A DNA stretch of 9,959 nt from Dehalococcoidia bacterium (GTDB lineage Bacteria; Chloroflexota; Dehalococcoidia; GIF9; UBA5629). The notes under the pieces were generated by a model that did not search any database, had not been told where the DNA came from, and saw only the letters and a list, made by a program, of their open reading frames with translations. Shown piece by piece: positions 1 through 6,413 of the stretch; within the stretch, counting starts at the first letter, position 1, and every line of letters starts with the position of its first letter. Both the position numbers and the translations under genes were made by a program. The stretch spans positions 1 to 9,959 of the forward strand of contig QYPU01000050.1 of NCBI GenBank assembly GCA_007280145.1, given 5' to 3'.

Positions 1-134
1 ATGGAGTTTGGCAAGGATGGGAGGGGGGAAGAGAAGGTTCAGTCAATAAATTAGCCCAGAAGCTTATTTGGTGGATTAGTGTAAAAGTTTCGCCGGGGGG
101 AGGTAAGGGGTGGTTCTTGGGGATGATTGGTGGC
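1..134 (+). pseudogene. nadE: Frame-displaced 5' part of nadE
   Basis: Family-like N-terminal sequence is spread over two other frames. Frame 1 opens with ATG at position 1 (MEFGKD, then EEKVQ) and stops at TAG 52-54. From about 42-50 the reading continues in frame 3 as NKLAQKLIWWISVKVSPGGGKG, reaching IGG at 126-134, then TAG at 147-149. The conserved LDSSVAA resumes in frame 2 exactly at 134. Each step equals one lost base. In frame 2 the stretch at 110-121 also reads VVLG, as expected before the loop, so several small indels in the G-rich tract (95-122) are possible. The loop also shows I where Ser is expected. The damage sits in the first 140 bases and the remaining 620 are clean, which favours poor sequence near a contig or read end, though decay cannot be excluded. 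Confidence 0.65.
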
Positions 135-763
135 TTGACTCTTCTGTAGCTGCGGTATTATGTCGACATGCTTTTCCTGAAGCTATTTTGGGGCTTATCC
201 TGCCTTGCCACAGTGATGAGAAGGATAAGGAGCATGCTGAGCTTGTTGCTGGCAGGTTTAATATACCTGTTAAGGTTGTTGGCCTTGACGAGGTGTTTGA
301 AGCTTTGGTTAAGCTTTTGCCGGGTGAGGGTTGTAATGCGGCAGCGAGAAAGCTGGCGGAAGCCAACATCAAACCTCGATTGCGGATGGTCACTATCTAT
401 TACTTCGCCAATCATCTTGGCTATCTAGTAGTGGGTGCTAGTAATAGGAGCGAGTTATCTGTTGGCTATTTTACCAAGTATGGTGATGGGGGTGTGGACC
501 TTATGCCTTTAGGTAACCTGGTGAAGAGCCAGGTGCGTGGCTTGGCTGAGTATTTGGATATCCCTCGAGAGGTCATTGATAAGCCGCCCTCGGCAGGTTT
601 GTGGAGTGGTCAGACAGATGAAATGGAGCTGGGATTAACCTATAGTGAGCTTGACCACTACTTGGTTACGGGTGAAGCTCGGGAGGAAACGAAGGAAAAG
701 ATTGATTCTATGATAAATAGGAGCGGCCATAAACGTTATTTCCCGCCTGCTCCTTTTATATAG
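110..763 (+). CDS. nadE: NH3-dependent NAD+ synthetase, intact C-terminal frame (gene broken near its 5' end)
   Basis: NadE makes NAD+ from deamido-NAD+, ATP and ammonia in the cytoplasm, the last step of NAD synthesis. The frame shows strong family signatures: LDSSVAAVLC just after the ATP loop, LRMVTIYYFAN, LVVGASNRSE, GYFTKYGDGG, the KPPSAGLW-GQTDE segment that binds the deamido-NAD side, and a HKR-PPAP end. The GTG at 110 is only where this frame opens. It lies inside the gene, just before the ATP-pyrophosphatase loop, where SGGxDSS is expected but this frame reads DDWWLDSS. The missing N-terminus is found upstream in other frames (see 1-134). Restoring two bases would give about 254 residues, an ordinary NadE length. 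As read, the protein lacks a proper loop and should be inactive. The identity is secure; whether the break is biological or a sequence error is open. Confidence 0.85.
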   Translation: MVLGDDWWLDSSVAAVLCRHAFPEAILGLILPCHSDEKDKEHAELVAGRFNIPVKVVGLDEVFEALVKLLPGEGCNAAARKLAEANIKPRLRMVTIYYFANHLGYLVVGASNRSELSVGYFTKYGDGGVDLMPLGNLVKSQVRGLAEYLDIPREVIDKPPSAGLWSGQTDEMELGLTYSELDHYLVTGEAREETKEKIDSMINRSGHKRYFPPAPFI

Positions 764-785
764 ACTGGTGGCCTTTAAATAGAGG

Positions 786-814
786 TTGTGTTAGCATAGT
801 GCCTATGCTATGCT
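786..814 (+). promoter_or_regulatory. Putative recA promoter with an embedded 19-bp palindromic operator
   Basis: A perfect inverted repeat, TAGCATAG at 792-799 and CTATGCTA at 803-810 around TGC, lies 31 bases before the recA start. A possible -35 (TTGTGT, 786-791) and -10 (TATGCT, 809-814) are 17 bp apart, so the palindrome fills the spacer and touches both boxes, as a repressor operator would. No T-run follows it, which argues against a nadE terminator. RecA genes are commonly controlled by LexA through such dyads, so this is a candidate SOS box. The half-site does not match the SOS boxes I know well (Bacillus type GAAC-N4-GTTC, E. coli CTGT-N8-ACAG). The palindrome is seen; the function is inferred. 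Confidence 0.5.
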
Positions 815-841
815 GCCTTTAGCTGTTATAGGAGGGAAGAG

Positions 842-1876
842 ATGACTACAGAGACAGAGAAGGAAAGAGCATTAGAACTGGCAATAGACCATATTAAGAA
901 GCAATTTGGAGAAGGCTCGATTATGAAGCTAGGCGAATTCTCGGCGAAGCTGGTGGGGGATGCTATTCCTACTGGTTCATTAAGTTTGGATCTGGCTTTA
1001 GGGATAGGTGGTATTCCTCGAGGACGGGTTACCGAGATTTTCGGTAGTGAAGCTTCGGGTAAAACTACCCTTGCCCAGCATATAATTGCCGAGGCTCAAA
1101 GACTCGGCGGTTTTGTTGTCTATATAGATGTTGAGCATGCTCTTGACCCCGTCTATGCGGCTAATTGTGGAGTGAAGGTTGAAGATTTGCGCATATCTCA
1201 GCCTGATAGTGGGGAGGAGGCCTTGGGGATTACTGAAGAGTTGGTAAGAAGTGGAGCTGTGGATGTAATAATTATTGATAGCGTAGCTGCCCTGGTGCCG
1301 CGGGCTGAAATCGAGGGGGAAATGGGTGATGCTCATGTTGGCTTGCAAGCGCGATTAATGTCTCAGGCACTAAGAAAATTAGTAGCTGCGATTGGCAAAT
1401 CGCGCACTGCGGTGATTTTTATTAACCAACTACGAGAGAAGATAGGCGTCATTTTTGGCAGCCCTGAAATTACTCCTGGAGGCAGGGCCTTGAAATTCTA
1501 CAGTACGGTGAGGATAGATTTAAGACGGAGTGAGGCTATTAAACATGGCTCCGAGGTGGTGGGCAACCGGGTCAGGGCTAAAGTAGTTAAAAATAAAGTG
1601 GCCCCCCCATTTCGGCTTGCTGAGTTTGACATAATGTTTGGTCGTGGCATAAGTAAGGAGGGTGACCTTATTGATTTGGGTGTTAGTTTGGGATTAGTGA
1701 AGAAAACGGGCACTTTTTTTAGTTTTGGTGACATAAAACTAGGGCAGGGGCGAGAAAATGCTAAAGAGTATTTAATGCAGCATGCTGAGTTAGCTTTGGA
1801 GATAGAGCGTGAGATAAGAGCTTTGACGATGTCCCCGTCAAGCCCGGTTGTTGAGACGGGGGAGGTTAGTGAGTAG
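842..1876 (+). CDS. recA: Recombinase A
   Basis: RecA forms ATP-dependent filaments on single-stranded DNA, drives strand exchange in recombinational repair, and triggers LexA self-cleavage. At 344 residues the protein is of normal length and has no intein. Visible motifs are Walker A GSEASGKT (68-75), the catalytic Glu in EHALDP (E98), Walker B VIIIDS (142-147), the DNA-binding loop L1 region (about 153-166), FINQLR with the ATP-sensing Gln (Q196), loop L2 (about 197-212) and [10 protein letters not shown] (248-257). The C-terminal tail is short and only mildly acidic. The Walker A second residue is Ser where Pro is nearly universal, and [10 protein letters not shown] has Val where Ala is usual. 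GGAGGGAAGAG directly upstream fixes the ATG start. The gene follows a candidate operator and precedes recX by 39 nt. Identification is certain. Confidence 0.98.
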   Translation: MTTETEKERALELAIDHIKKQFGEGSIMKLGEFSAKLVGDAIPTGSLSLDLALGIGGIPRGRVTEIFGSEASGKTTLAQHIIAEAQRLGGFVVYIDVEHALDPVYAANCGVKVEDLRISQPDSGEEALGITEELVRSGAVDVIIIDSVAALVPRAEIEGEMGDAHVGLQARLMSQALRKLVAAIGKSRTAVIFINQLREKIGVIFGSPEITPGGRALKFYSTVRIDLRRSEAIKHGSEVVGNRVRAKVVKNKVAPPFRLAEFDIMFGRGISKEGDLIDLGVSLGLVKKTGTFFSFGDIKLGQGRENAKEYLMQHAELALEIEREIRALTMSPSSPVVETGEVSE

Positions 1877-1902
1877 GCCAGACGTTTGGTTGGCAAGAGG
1901 AT

Positions 1903-1909
1903 AGAGGGG
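1903..1909 (+). promoter_or_regulatory. Ribosome binding site deciding the recX start
   Basis: AGAGGGG ends six bases before the ATG at 1916. An upstream in-frame TTG at 1886 has no comparable site at the right distance, and the extra ten residues it would add (MVGKRIEGIY) do not look like the RecX N-terminus. The ATG at 1916 gives the usual opening MGSITALRV. Confidence 0.6.
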
Positions 1910-1915
1910 ATTTAT

Positions 1916-2548
1916 ATGGGTAGTATTACGGCTCTGCGAGTGGTTGGCAATAAGAAGCGGTTTAACGTGTTTATCGACGGTTCTTTTTCTTTTGCCATAG
2001 ATAAAGAGGTGGTAGTAGGACGTGGCTTGCAGGTTGGTCAGCACTTGTCTGCAGACCAGATTGAAGAACTAATACAGGCTAACCTTTTTCAAAGATGTTT
2101 TGAGGCTGCCTTGCATTATCTCAGCTATCGGTCTAGAAGTGAGGCTGAGGTGAGACAGCGACTATATCGGCATGGTTTTAGTGATGATGTGGTGAATAAA
2201 ACTATACCTGAGTTAAAGGAGCGGAAACTGATTGATGATGCAGCTTTTGCGCAGTTTTGGAAGGACAATCGCCTGTTGTTCAACCCACGAAGCCGACGGT
2301 TAATAAAACTTGAATTGAGGCGAAAGGGCATAGCTGCTGAAACGGCAGATGAAATAGCAGGGGATTTAGATGATGAGATTAGTGCTTATGAGGCAGGGCT
2401 GAAGAAAGCTCATGGTTTGGCTACTTTAGATTATAGTGAATTCCGTCGCCGCCTATTTGGTTATCTCAGGCGGCGGGGCTTTAGTTACGAGGTTATTAAT
2501 CAGGTTGTGGCACGTTTGTGGCAAGAGCAACAAACTGCCTCTGTATAA
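1916..2548 (+). CDS. recX: Regulatory protein RecX
   Basis: RecX binds RecA filaments and limits their growth, keeping recombination and the SOS response in check. From the ATG at 1916 the protein has 210 residues. An N-terminal part (ITALRVVGNKKRFNVFIDGSFSFAID) typical of Gram-positive-type and Chloroflexota RecX is followed by the three-helix repeats of the family. These include ALHYLSYRSRSEAEVRQRLYRHGF with an ELKERKLIDDAAFAQFW segment, RSRRLIKLELRRKGI, and a C-terminal FRRRLFGYLRRRGFSYEVI repeat. The arginine-rich helices fit binding along the filament groove. The gene sits 39 nt after recA with no visible terminator between them, so co-transcription from the recA promoter is likely. recA-recX adjacency is widespread and supports the call. 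Confidence 0.92.
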   Translation: MGSITALRVVGNKKRFNVFIDGSFSFAIDKEVVVGRGLQVGQHLSADQIEELIQANLFQRCFEAALHYLSYRSRSEAEVRQRLYRHGFSDDVVNKTIPELKERKLIDDAAFAQFWKDNRLLFNPRSRRLIKLELRRKGIAAETADEIAGDLDDEISAYEAGLKKAHGLATLDYSEFRRRLFGYLRRRGFSYEVINQVVARLWQEQQTASV

Positions 2549-2570
2549 CGTTTTTATAGAGGTCATTCGT

Positions 2571-2599
2571 TTGACACTAGTTCTGCAAAGGATTAGTAT
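2571..2599 (+). promoter_or_regulatory. Strong sigma-70-type promoter upstream of rny
   Basis: A consensus -35 TTGACA at 2571-2576 is separated by exactly 17 bp from TAGTAT at 2594-2599, a 4 of 6 match to TATAAT. It lies in the 116-nt gap after recX, and transcription from it would leave a leader of roughly 60 nt before the rny ATG. It is the best promoter match I see in the window and probably starts the rny-ymdB-PHP transcript. Confidence 0.6.
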
Positions 2600-2664
2600 T
2601 AAATCAAAAAGATAATTTAGTCAGGTTTGTCATATGTGGTGTTTTAAGAAAGTGAGGCAACTAA

Positions 2665-4197
2665 ATGGCTTATTCAGTTTTATACTTTGTTGTAGTTGGA
2701 CTGGTTCTTATTCTGGGTCTACTTCTTGGCTATTTTGCCAGACAGATATTAGCCAATCAGCAACTTCGTGGTGCTCAAACTGAGGCAAAAAAATTATTAG
2801 AGGAGGCAACAGTTAAGCATGAAGACATGCTTGCTAAGGCCAGAGAAGAGGCGGTTAAGGTTAGACAGGCTGCAGAGGCTGACAGTCGTGAGCGCCGCTA
2901 TGAATTGCAGAGGCTGGAAAGGCGTTTTAACCAGAAAGAAGAGAGGCTGGATCGGAAACTGGAATCTGTAGAGCGCCGTGAACAGAGTTTAGCCGCTCGT
3001 GAGAAGGAAGTTGAGGATATAAATGTCCAGCTGGAAGAGATACGAAGTAAGCAGCTACATCAACTCGAACTTGTCTCGGGGATGTCGAGTGAGGATGCAA
3101 AGCAGCAACTGCTTCAGGCTGTAGAGTTAGAGATTGGTGAAGAAGCATCACGGCGAGTCAGGGAATGGGAAGAGCGAATAAAGGATGAAGTTGATGGTAA
3201 GGCTCGCGAAATTCTGGCTACGACTATCCAGCGTTGTGCTACTGATGTAGTGTCGGAGACGACCGTATCTGTTGTCCCTTTGCCCAGTGATGATATGAAG
3301 GGGCGACTTATTGGTCGTGAGGGGCGCAACATTCGAGCTCTGGAGCAGGCTACTGGCGTTGACCTTATCATTGATGATACCCCAGAAGCGGTGACTATTT
3401 CTAGCTTCGACTCAGTGAGGCGGGAAGTAGCTAGAGTGGCTTTGAACAACCTTATTCTCGATGGACGCATTCACCCAGCGCGAATTGAGGAAGTAGTGGA
3501 AAGGGCTAAAAGCGAAGTTGAAGCTACAATTCGCAATGAAGGGGAGCAGGCGGCTCGCCAGGCCGGGGTGCAAGGGTTGCATCAGGAGTTAATCAAGTTG
3601 CTTGGCAGACTTAAGTTTCGGACTAGCTATGGTCAGAATGTGTTAACTCATAGCCTTGAGGTCATGCATCTGGCTGGGATGCTGGCTGCTGAGATTGGTT
3701 TCGATGTGGGACAGGCGAAGAAAGCTGGTTTGCTTCATGATATAGGTAAAGCGGTGGATCATGAAGTGGAAGGTCCCCATGCTACAATAGGTGCTGATTT
3801 GGTTCGGCAATGGGATAAATCGCCTGAAATAGCTCAGGCTATCGAAGAACACCACGGTGAAGCTAATACAACCAGTGCCCTTGGCTTTATTATTGCTACT
3901 GCTGATGCTATAAGTGGCTCGAGGTTGGGAGCCCGGAGGGAGTCTATAGAGCAGTATCTGAAGCGTATTGAAGCCTTGGAAAATGTGGCTGATGGCTTTC
4001 CCGGGGTTGAAAAGGCTTTTGCTATTCAAGCCGGGCGTGAAGTACGTATTTTGGTTAAACCAGAGCAGGTAGATGACCTTGGAGCTATGAGGCTGGCTCG
4101 GGATATCGTAAAGAAAATAGAGGAGACTCTGGACTATCCGGGTCAAATAAAGGTGACTGTGATGCGGGAGACCAGGGCTGTGGACTATGCCAAGTAA
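2665..4197 (+). CDS. rny: Ribonuclease Y (membrane-anchored endoribonuclease)
   Basis: RNase Y starts mRNA decay by endonucleolytic cleavage and is tethered to the inner face of the membrane. The 510-residue length and domain order match the family. There is an N-terminal membrane helix (about 4-26), then a long charged coiled coil (about 35-180) rich in Glu, Arg and Lys. A KH domain follows with the RNA-binding GxxG loop in IGREGRNIR (216-224) and [13 protein letters not shown]. The HD phosphohydrolase domain has LTHSLEV (H329), the metal-binding pair H358-D359 in [14 protein letters not shown] (H396-H397) and the distal Asp in ATADAIS (D413). The ATG at 2665 follows a GTGAGG site and places the membrane helix at the extreme N-terminus as expected. 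A near-consensus promoter lies upstream and ymdB follows after 18 nt, as in many Firmicutes and Chloroflexota. Confidence 0.97.
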   Translation: MAYSVLYFVVVGLVLILGLLLGYFARQILANQQLRGAQTEAKKLLEEATVKHEDMLAKAREEAVKVRQAAEADSRERRYELQRLERRFNQKEERLDRKLESVERREQSLAAREKEVEDINVQLEEIRSKQLHQLELVSGMSSEDAKQQLLQAVELEIGEEASRRVREWEERIKDEVDGKAREILATTIQRCATDVVSETTVSVVPLPSDDMKGRLIGREGRNIRALEQATGVDLIIDDTPEAVTISSFDSVRREVARVALNNLILDGRIHPARIEEVVERAKSEVEATIRNEGEQAARQAGVQGLHQELIKLLGRLKFRTSYGQNVLTHSLEVMHLAGMLAAEIGFDVGQAKKAGLLHDIGKAVDHEVEGPHATIGADLVRQWDKSPEIAQAIEEHHGEANTTSALGFIIATADAISGSRLGARRESIEQYLKRIEALENVADGFPGVEKAFAIQAGREVRILVKPEQVDDLGAMRLARDIVKKIEETLDYPGQIKVTVMRETRAVDYAK

Positions 4198-4215
4198 GTA
4201 TTGTGAGGAAAAATA

Positions 4216-4986
4216 TTGCGTATATTAATGATAGGTGACGTTGTAGGTAAGCCTGGCAGGAGCGCAGTGAAACAACTTCTACCAGGCTTGCTTCGTGAAT
4301 ACGGGATTGACCTAGTGATAGCCAATGGTGAAAATTCTGCCGGTGGCTTGGGTGTTACATTGGCTACAGCACAGGAGCTTTTTGATTATGGTGTCGACGT
4401 AATAACTACCGGCAACCATGTATGGGCGAAGAGAGAGATTATCCCTTATCTTGATGGCGAATTGCCTATTCTCCGCCCTTTAAATTATCCACCAGGAGCT
4501 CCGGGTCGTGGTTTCTTGTTAATTGAACATGTCTTGGTAGTTAATTTGATGGGGCGTGTTTTTATGGGCGAAATCGATTGCCCGTTTCGAGCTATGGATT
4601 ACCTCCTCTCGGAAATCGAGACTAAACCTAAGGTTATCATTGTTGATTTCCATGCTGAAGCTACCTCAGAGAAGGTGGCTATGGGGAGGTATCTTGATGG
4701 TCGAATCAGTGCGCTGCTTGGTACGCATACGCATGTAGGCACAGCAGATGCTTGCATATTGCCTGGCGGTACTGCTTATGTCACTGATGTAGGCATGGTT
4801 GGCCCTGTGGATTCAATTATAGGTGATGATGCTGAAGCAGTAATTCATAGCTTTCTCACTAAGATGCCTCACCGCTTTTCGATAGGTAAAGGAAGGGCTA
4901 TTTTCGATGCTATGCTAGTCGAAGTGGATGAAGCTAGTGGTAGGGCAATAAATATACAGCGGATTCGGCGCCAGGAGGAGCAGTAG
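4216..4986 (+). CDS. ymdB: YmdB-family metallophosphoesterase (TIGR00282), probable 2',3'-cyclic-nucleotide phosphodiesterase
   Basis: In Bacillus, YmdB is a dinuclear-metal phosphodiesterase that hydrolyses 2',3'-cyclic nucleotides and affects RNA-dependent developmental decisions. The 256-residue protein is of standard size. Its metal ligands sit where the family has them: D8 in MIGDVVG, E39 and N40 in NGENSAGG, N67 (with H68) in TTGNHVW, H146 in DFHAEATSEK, and H171 and H173 in GTHTHVGTADA. The TDVGMVGP segment follows. The start is a TTG at 4216, chosen because it gives the family opening MRILMIGD and has a GAGGA site about seven bases upstream. It lies 18 nt after rny and 3 nt before the PHP gene, so translation is probably coupled downstream. 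The family is certain; the exact substrate is inferred from the Bacillus protein. Confidence 0.92.
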   Translation: MRILMIGDVVGKPGRSAVKQLLPGLLREYGIDLVIANGENSAGGLGVTLATAQELFDYGVDVITTGNHVWAKREIIPYLDGELPILRPLNYPPGAPGRGFLLIEHVLVVNLMGRVFMGEIDCPFRAMDYLLSEIETKPKVIIVDFHAEATSEKVAMGRYLDGRISALLGTHTHVGTADACILPGGTAYVTDVGMVGPVDSIIGDDAEAVIHSFLTKMPHRFSIGKGRAIFDAMLVEVDEASGRAINIQRIRRQEEQ

Positions 4987-4989
4987 CAA

Positions 4990-5841
4990 ATGAAAGCTGA
5001 CCTCCATTTACATACTACTGCTTCTGATGGACGGCTGAAGCCAGAGGAGATTGTCCATTTAGCGGTGGAAGCTGGACTTGATGTCATTGCAATTACCGAC
5101 CATGATACTGTAGATGGTATTGCTCCGGCTTTAGCTGCTGCTGAGGCTTTTCCTTCGCTTACAGTTATCCCTGGTGTGGAAGTTAATACCGATGTGCCTG
5201 ATGGTGAGGTACATGTTTTGGGCTATTTTATTGATTACACTGAGCAAAAATTAGCTGCTGGTTTGCAGAGATTGCGTGATTCGAGACAGAGGCGAGCACA
5301 AAAGATGATTGCTAAGCTCAGTAGCTTGGGCCTGGATATTCAATGGCAGCGAGTGCAGGAGCTAGCCCAAGGCGGTTCTATATGTCGGCCTCACATAGCT
5401 CAGGCTTTGTTGGAGAAGGGCTATGTTAGCACGGAGAGGGAAGCCTTTGACAGATATATCGGCCATGGTGGTCCTGCGCATGTGGAACGTGAGAAGCTGC
5501 TTCCAGTGGAAGCGGTAAAGCTAATTGTTGATGCTCGAGGCTTGCCTGTTCTGGCTCACCCGGCAGACATTAATGACCTAGATGAGCTTGTGCCCAAATT
5601 AAAGGCAGCTGGTTTAGTTGGTATTGAAGTGTACTATTGTGACTATGCTCCAGATGTAATCGACAGGCTGCTAAAAATTGCTGGGCAGTATGGGCTTGTT
5701 CCTACGGGAGGCACTGATTATCATGCCTTTGGCTATAGCTCAGAGATTATGATTGGTGAAGCACTTGCTCCGCAGCAGTCAGTGGAGCAGTTATTTGCTC
5801 TAGTTGACAAGCGCAGCTTGGAACTGATAAAACGGCATTAG
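4990..5841 (+). CDS. PHP-domain phosphoesterase, RNase AM / nucleoside 3',5'-bisphosphate phosphatase type
   Basis: This 283-residue protein has the full PHP trinuclear metal site: H6 and H8 in DLHLHTTASDG, D13, H38 in ITDHDT, E64 in PGVEVN, H75 in VHVLGY, H135 in RPHIA, H190 in LAHP, and D243 and H245 in GTDYHA. The insertion between about 95 and 165 (helical, with the RPHIAQALLEKGYV motif) and the overall length match the stand-alone YciV/RNase AM group. Those enzymes trim 5' ends of short RNAs and hydrolyse 3',5'-bisphosphonucleotides such as pAp. The group is also often labelled PHP phosphatase without a substrate, so the exact activity is inferred. AGGAGG at 4973-4978, inside the ymdB end, serves its ATG, and the gap to ymdB is only 3 nt. 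Histidinol phosphatase is less likely because the length and opening motif fit YciV better. Confidence 0.88.
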   Translation: MKADLHLHTTASDGRLKPEEIVHLAVEAGLDVIAITDHDTVDGIAPALAAAEAFPSLTVIPGVEVNTDVPDGEVHVLGYFIDYTEQKLAAGLQRLRDSRQRRAQKMIAKLSSLGLDIQWQRVQELAQGGSICRPHIAQALLEKGYVSTEREAFDRYIGHGGPAHVEREKLLPVEAVKLIVDARGLPVLAHPADINDLDELVPKLKAAGLVGIEVYYCDYAPDVIDRLLKIAGQYGLVPTGGTDYHAFGYSSEIMIGEALAPQQSVEQLFALVDKRSLELIKRH

Positions 5842-5868
5842 TATCAACCAGGGGATTTAGCAAGAAGC

Positions 5869-6348
5869 ATGCGATGTGCTAAGCATCCGAAGGTGGAAAC
5901 AAACCTTACCTGTGGGAAGTGCGGCAAGCTTATTTGCCCTAAGTGTTTGGTTCAGACCGATGTAGGAATGCGCTGTCCAGAATGCGCTAATTTAAAGTCT
6001 CTGCCTACTTATCAAGTTTCCCCAATGTATTACCTCAGGGCTGTAGGGGCTGGTATTGGCATTGCTCTCGCTTGTGGATTCGTCTGGTTGGGGATATATT
6101 ATGTTCCGCTGCCCTTCATATTCTTTTTTCGGCTTTTTATAGCCGCTGGCGCAGGTTATGCTATTGGGGAAGTCGTCAGCCTCTCGGTTAATCGCAAGCG
6201 TGGTACTGGCCTGGCAATTATCAGCGGTCTCAGTGCTGCTTTAAGTTTTGCTATTGCTAATGTGATTTTTACCTCGGTAGGACTTAATCTTTGGGGTTTA
6301 CTTGTTTTGGCGATAGCCGTTTTTATGGCAGCGATTCGAATCCGCTAG
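5869..6348 (+). CDS. Small membrane protein with N-terminal B-box-like zinc-binding domain
   Basis: This 159-residue protein has no recognised function. Residues 3-39 carry eight potential zinc ligands (C3, H6, C15, C18, C23, C26, C36, C39). Their spacing (CxxH, CxxC, CxxC, CxxC) resembles a B-box-type zinc finger able to hold two zinc ions. The rest is hydrophobic, with about four membrane segments near 54-78, 82-103, 113-133 and 139-158. The last reaches almost to the C-terminus. Bacterial proteins of this plan often carry the finger ahead of a rhomboid or other membrane domain, but I see no rhomboid GxSG-plus-His active site. It starts 27 nt after the PHP gene and may share its transcript. 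The finger probably faces the cytoplasm. Coding status is well supported; the role is unknown. Confidence 0.8.
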   Translation: MRCAKHPKVETNLTCGKCGKLICPKCLVQTDVGMRCPECANLKSLPTYQVSPMYYLRAVGAGIGIALACGFVWLGIYYVPLPFIFFFRLFIAAGAGYAIGEVVSLSVNRKRGTGLAIISGLSAALSFAIANVIFTSVGLNLWGLLVLAIAVFMAAIRIR

Positions 6349-6413
6349 TTTTTATGCTAAAATAACCAGCGTTTTAGAAAATTTAGAAAATAGGGAACTA
6401 AGAAAGGAGAAAT

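Noticed and set aside
110..112. GTG at 110 as the true nadE start
   Set aside because: GGAGG lies nearby, but starting here removes the whole N-terminal region and leaves a ruined ATP loop; family-like sequence continues upstream in other frames.
792..810. Palindrome as a nadE terminator
   Set aside because: No T-run follows it, and it lies inside a plausible recA promoter.
1600..1607. C-run in recA as a possible frameshift site
   Set aside because: The reading frame and RecA motifs ([10 protein letters not shown]) continue unbroken across it.
1886..1915. TTG at 1886 as the recX start, adding ten residues
   Set aside because: It has no well-placed ribosome binding site, while the ATG at 1916 has AGAGGGG six bases upstream and gives the family N-terminus.
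3643..4146. Long open frame on the minus strand inside rny, and similar ones inside recA and the Fe-S genes
   Set aside because: They oppose strongly conserved genes, match no family I recognise, and have low-complexity composition expected of antisense frames.
6335..6363. Promoter before the membrane Fe-S gene with -10 TAAAAT at 6358-6363
   Set aside because: The -10 is good, but no acceptable -35 lies 16-18 bp upstream; too weak to list as a feature.
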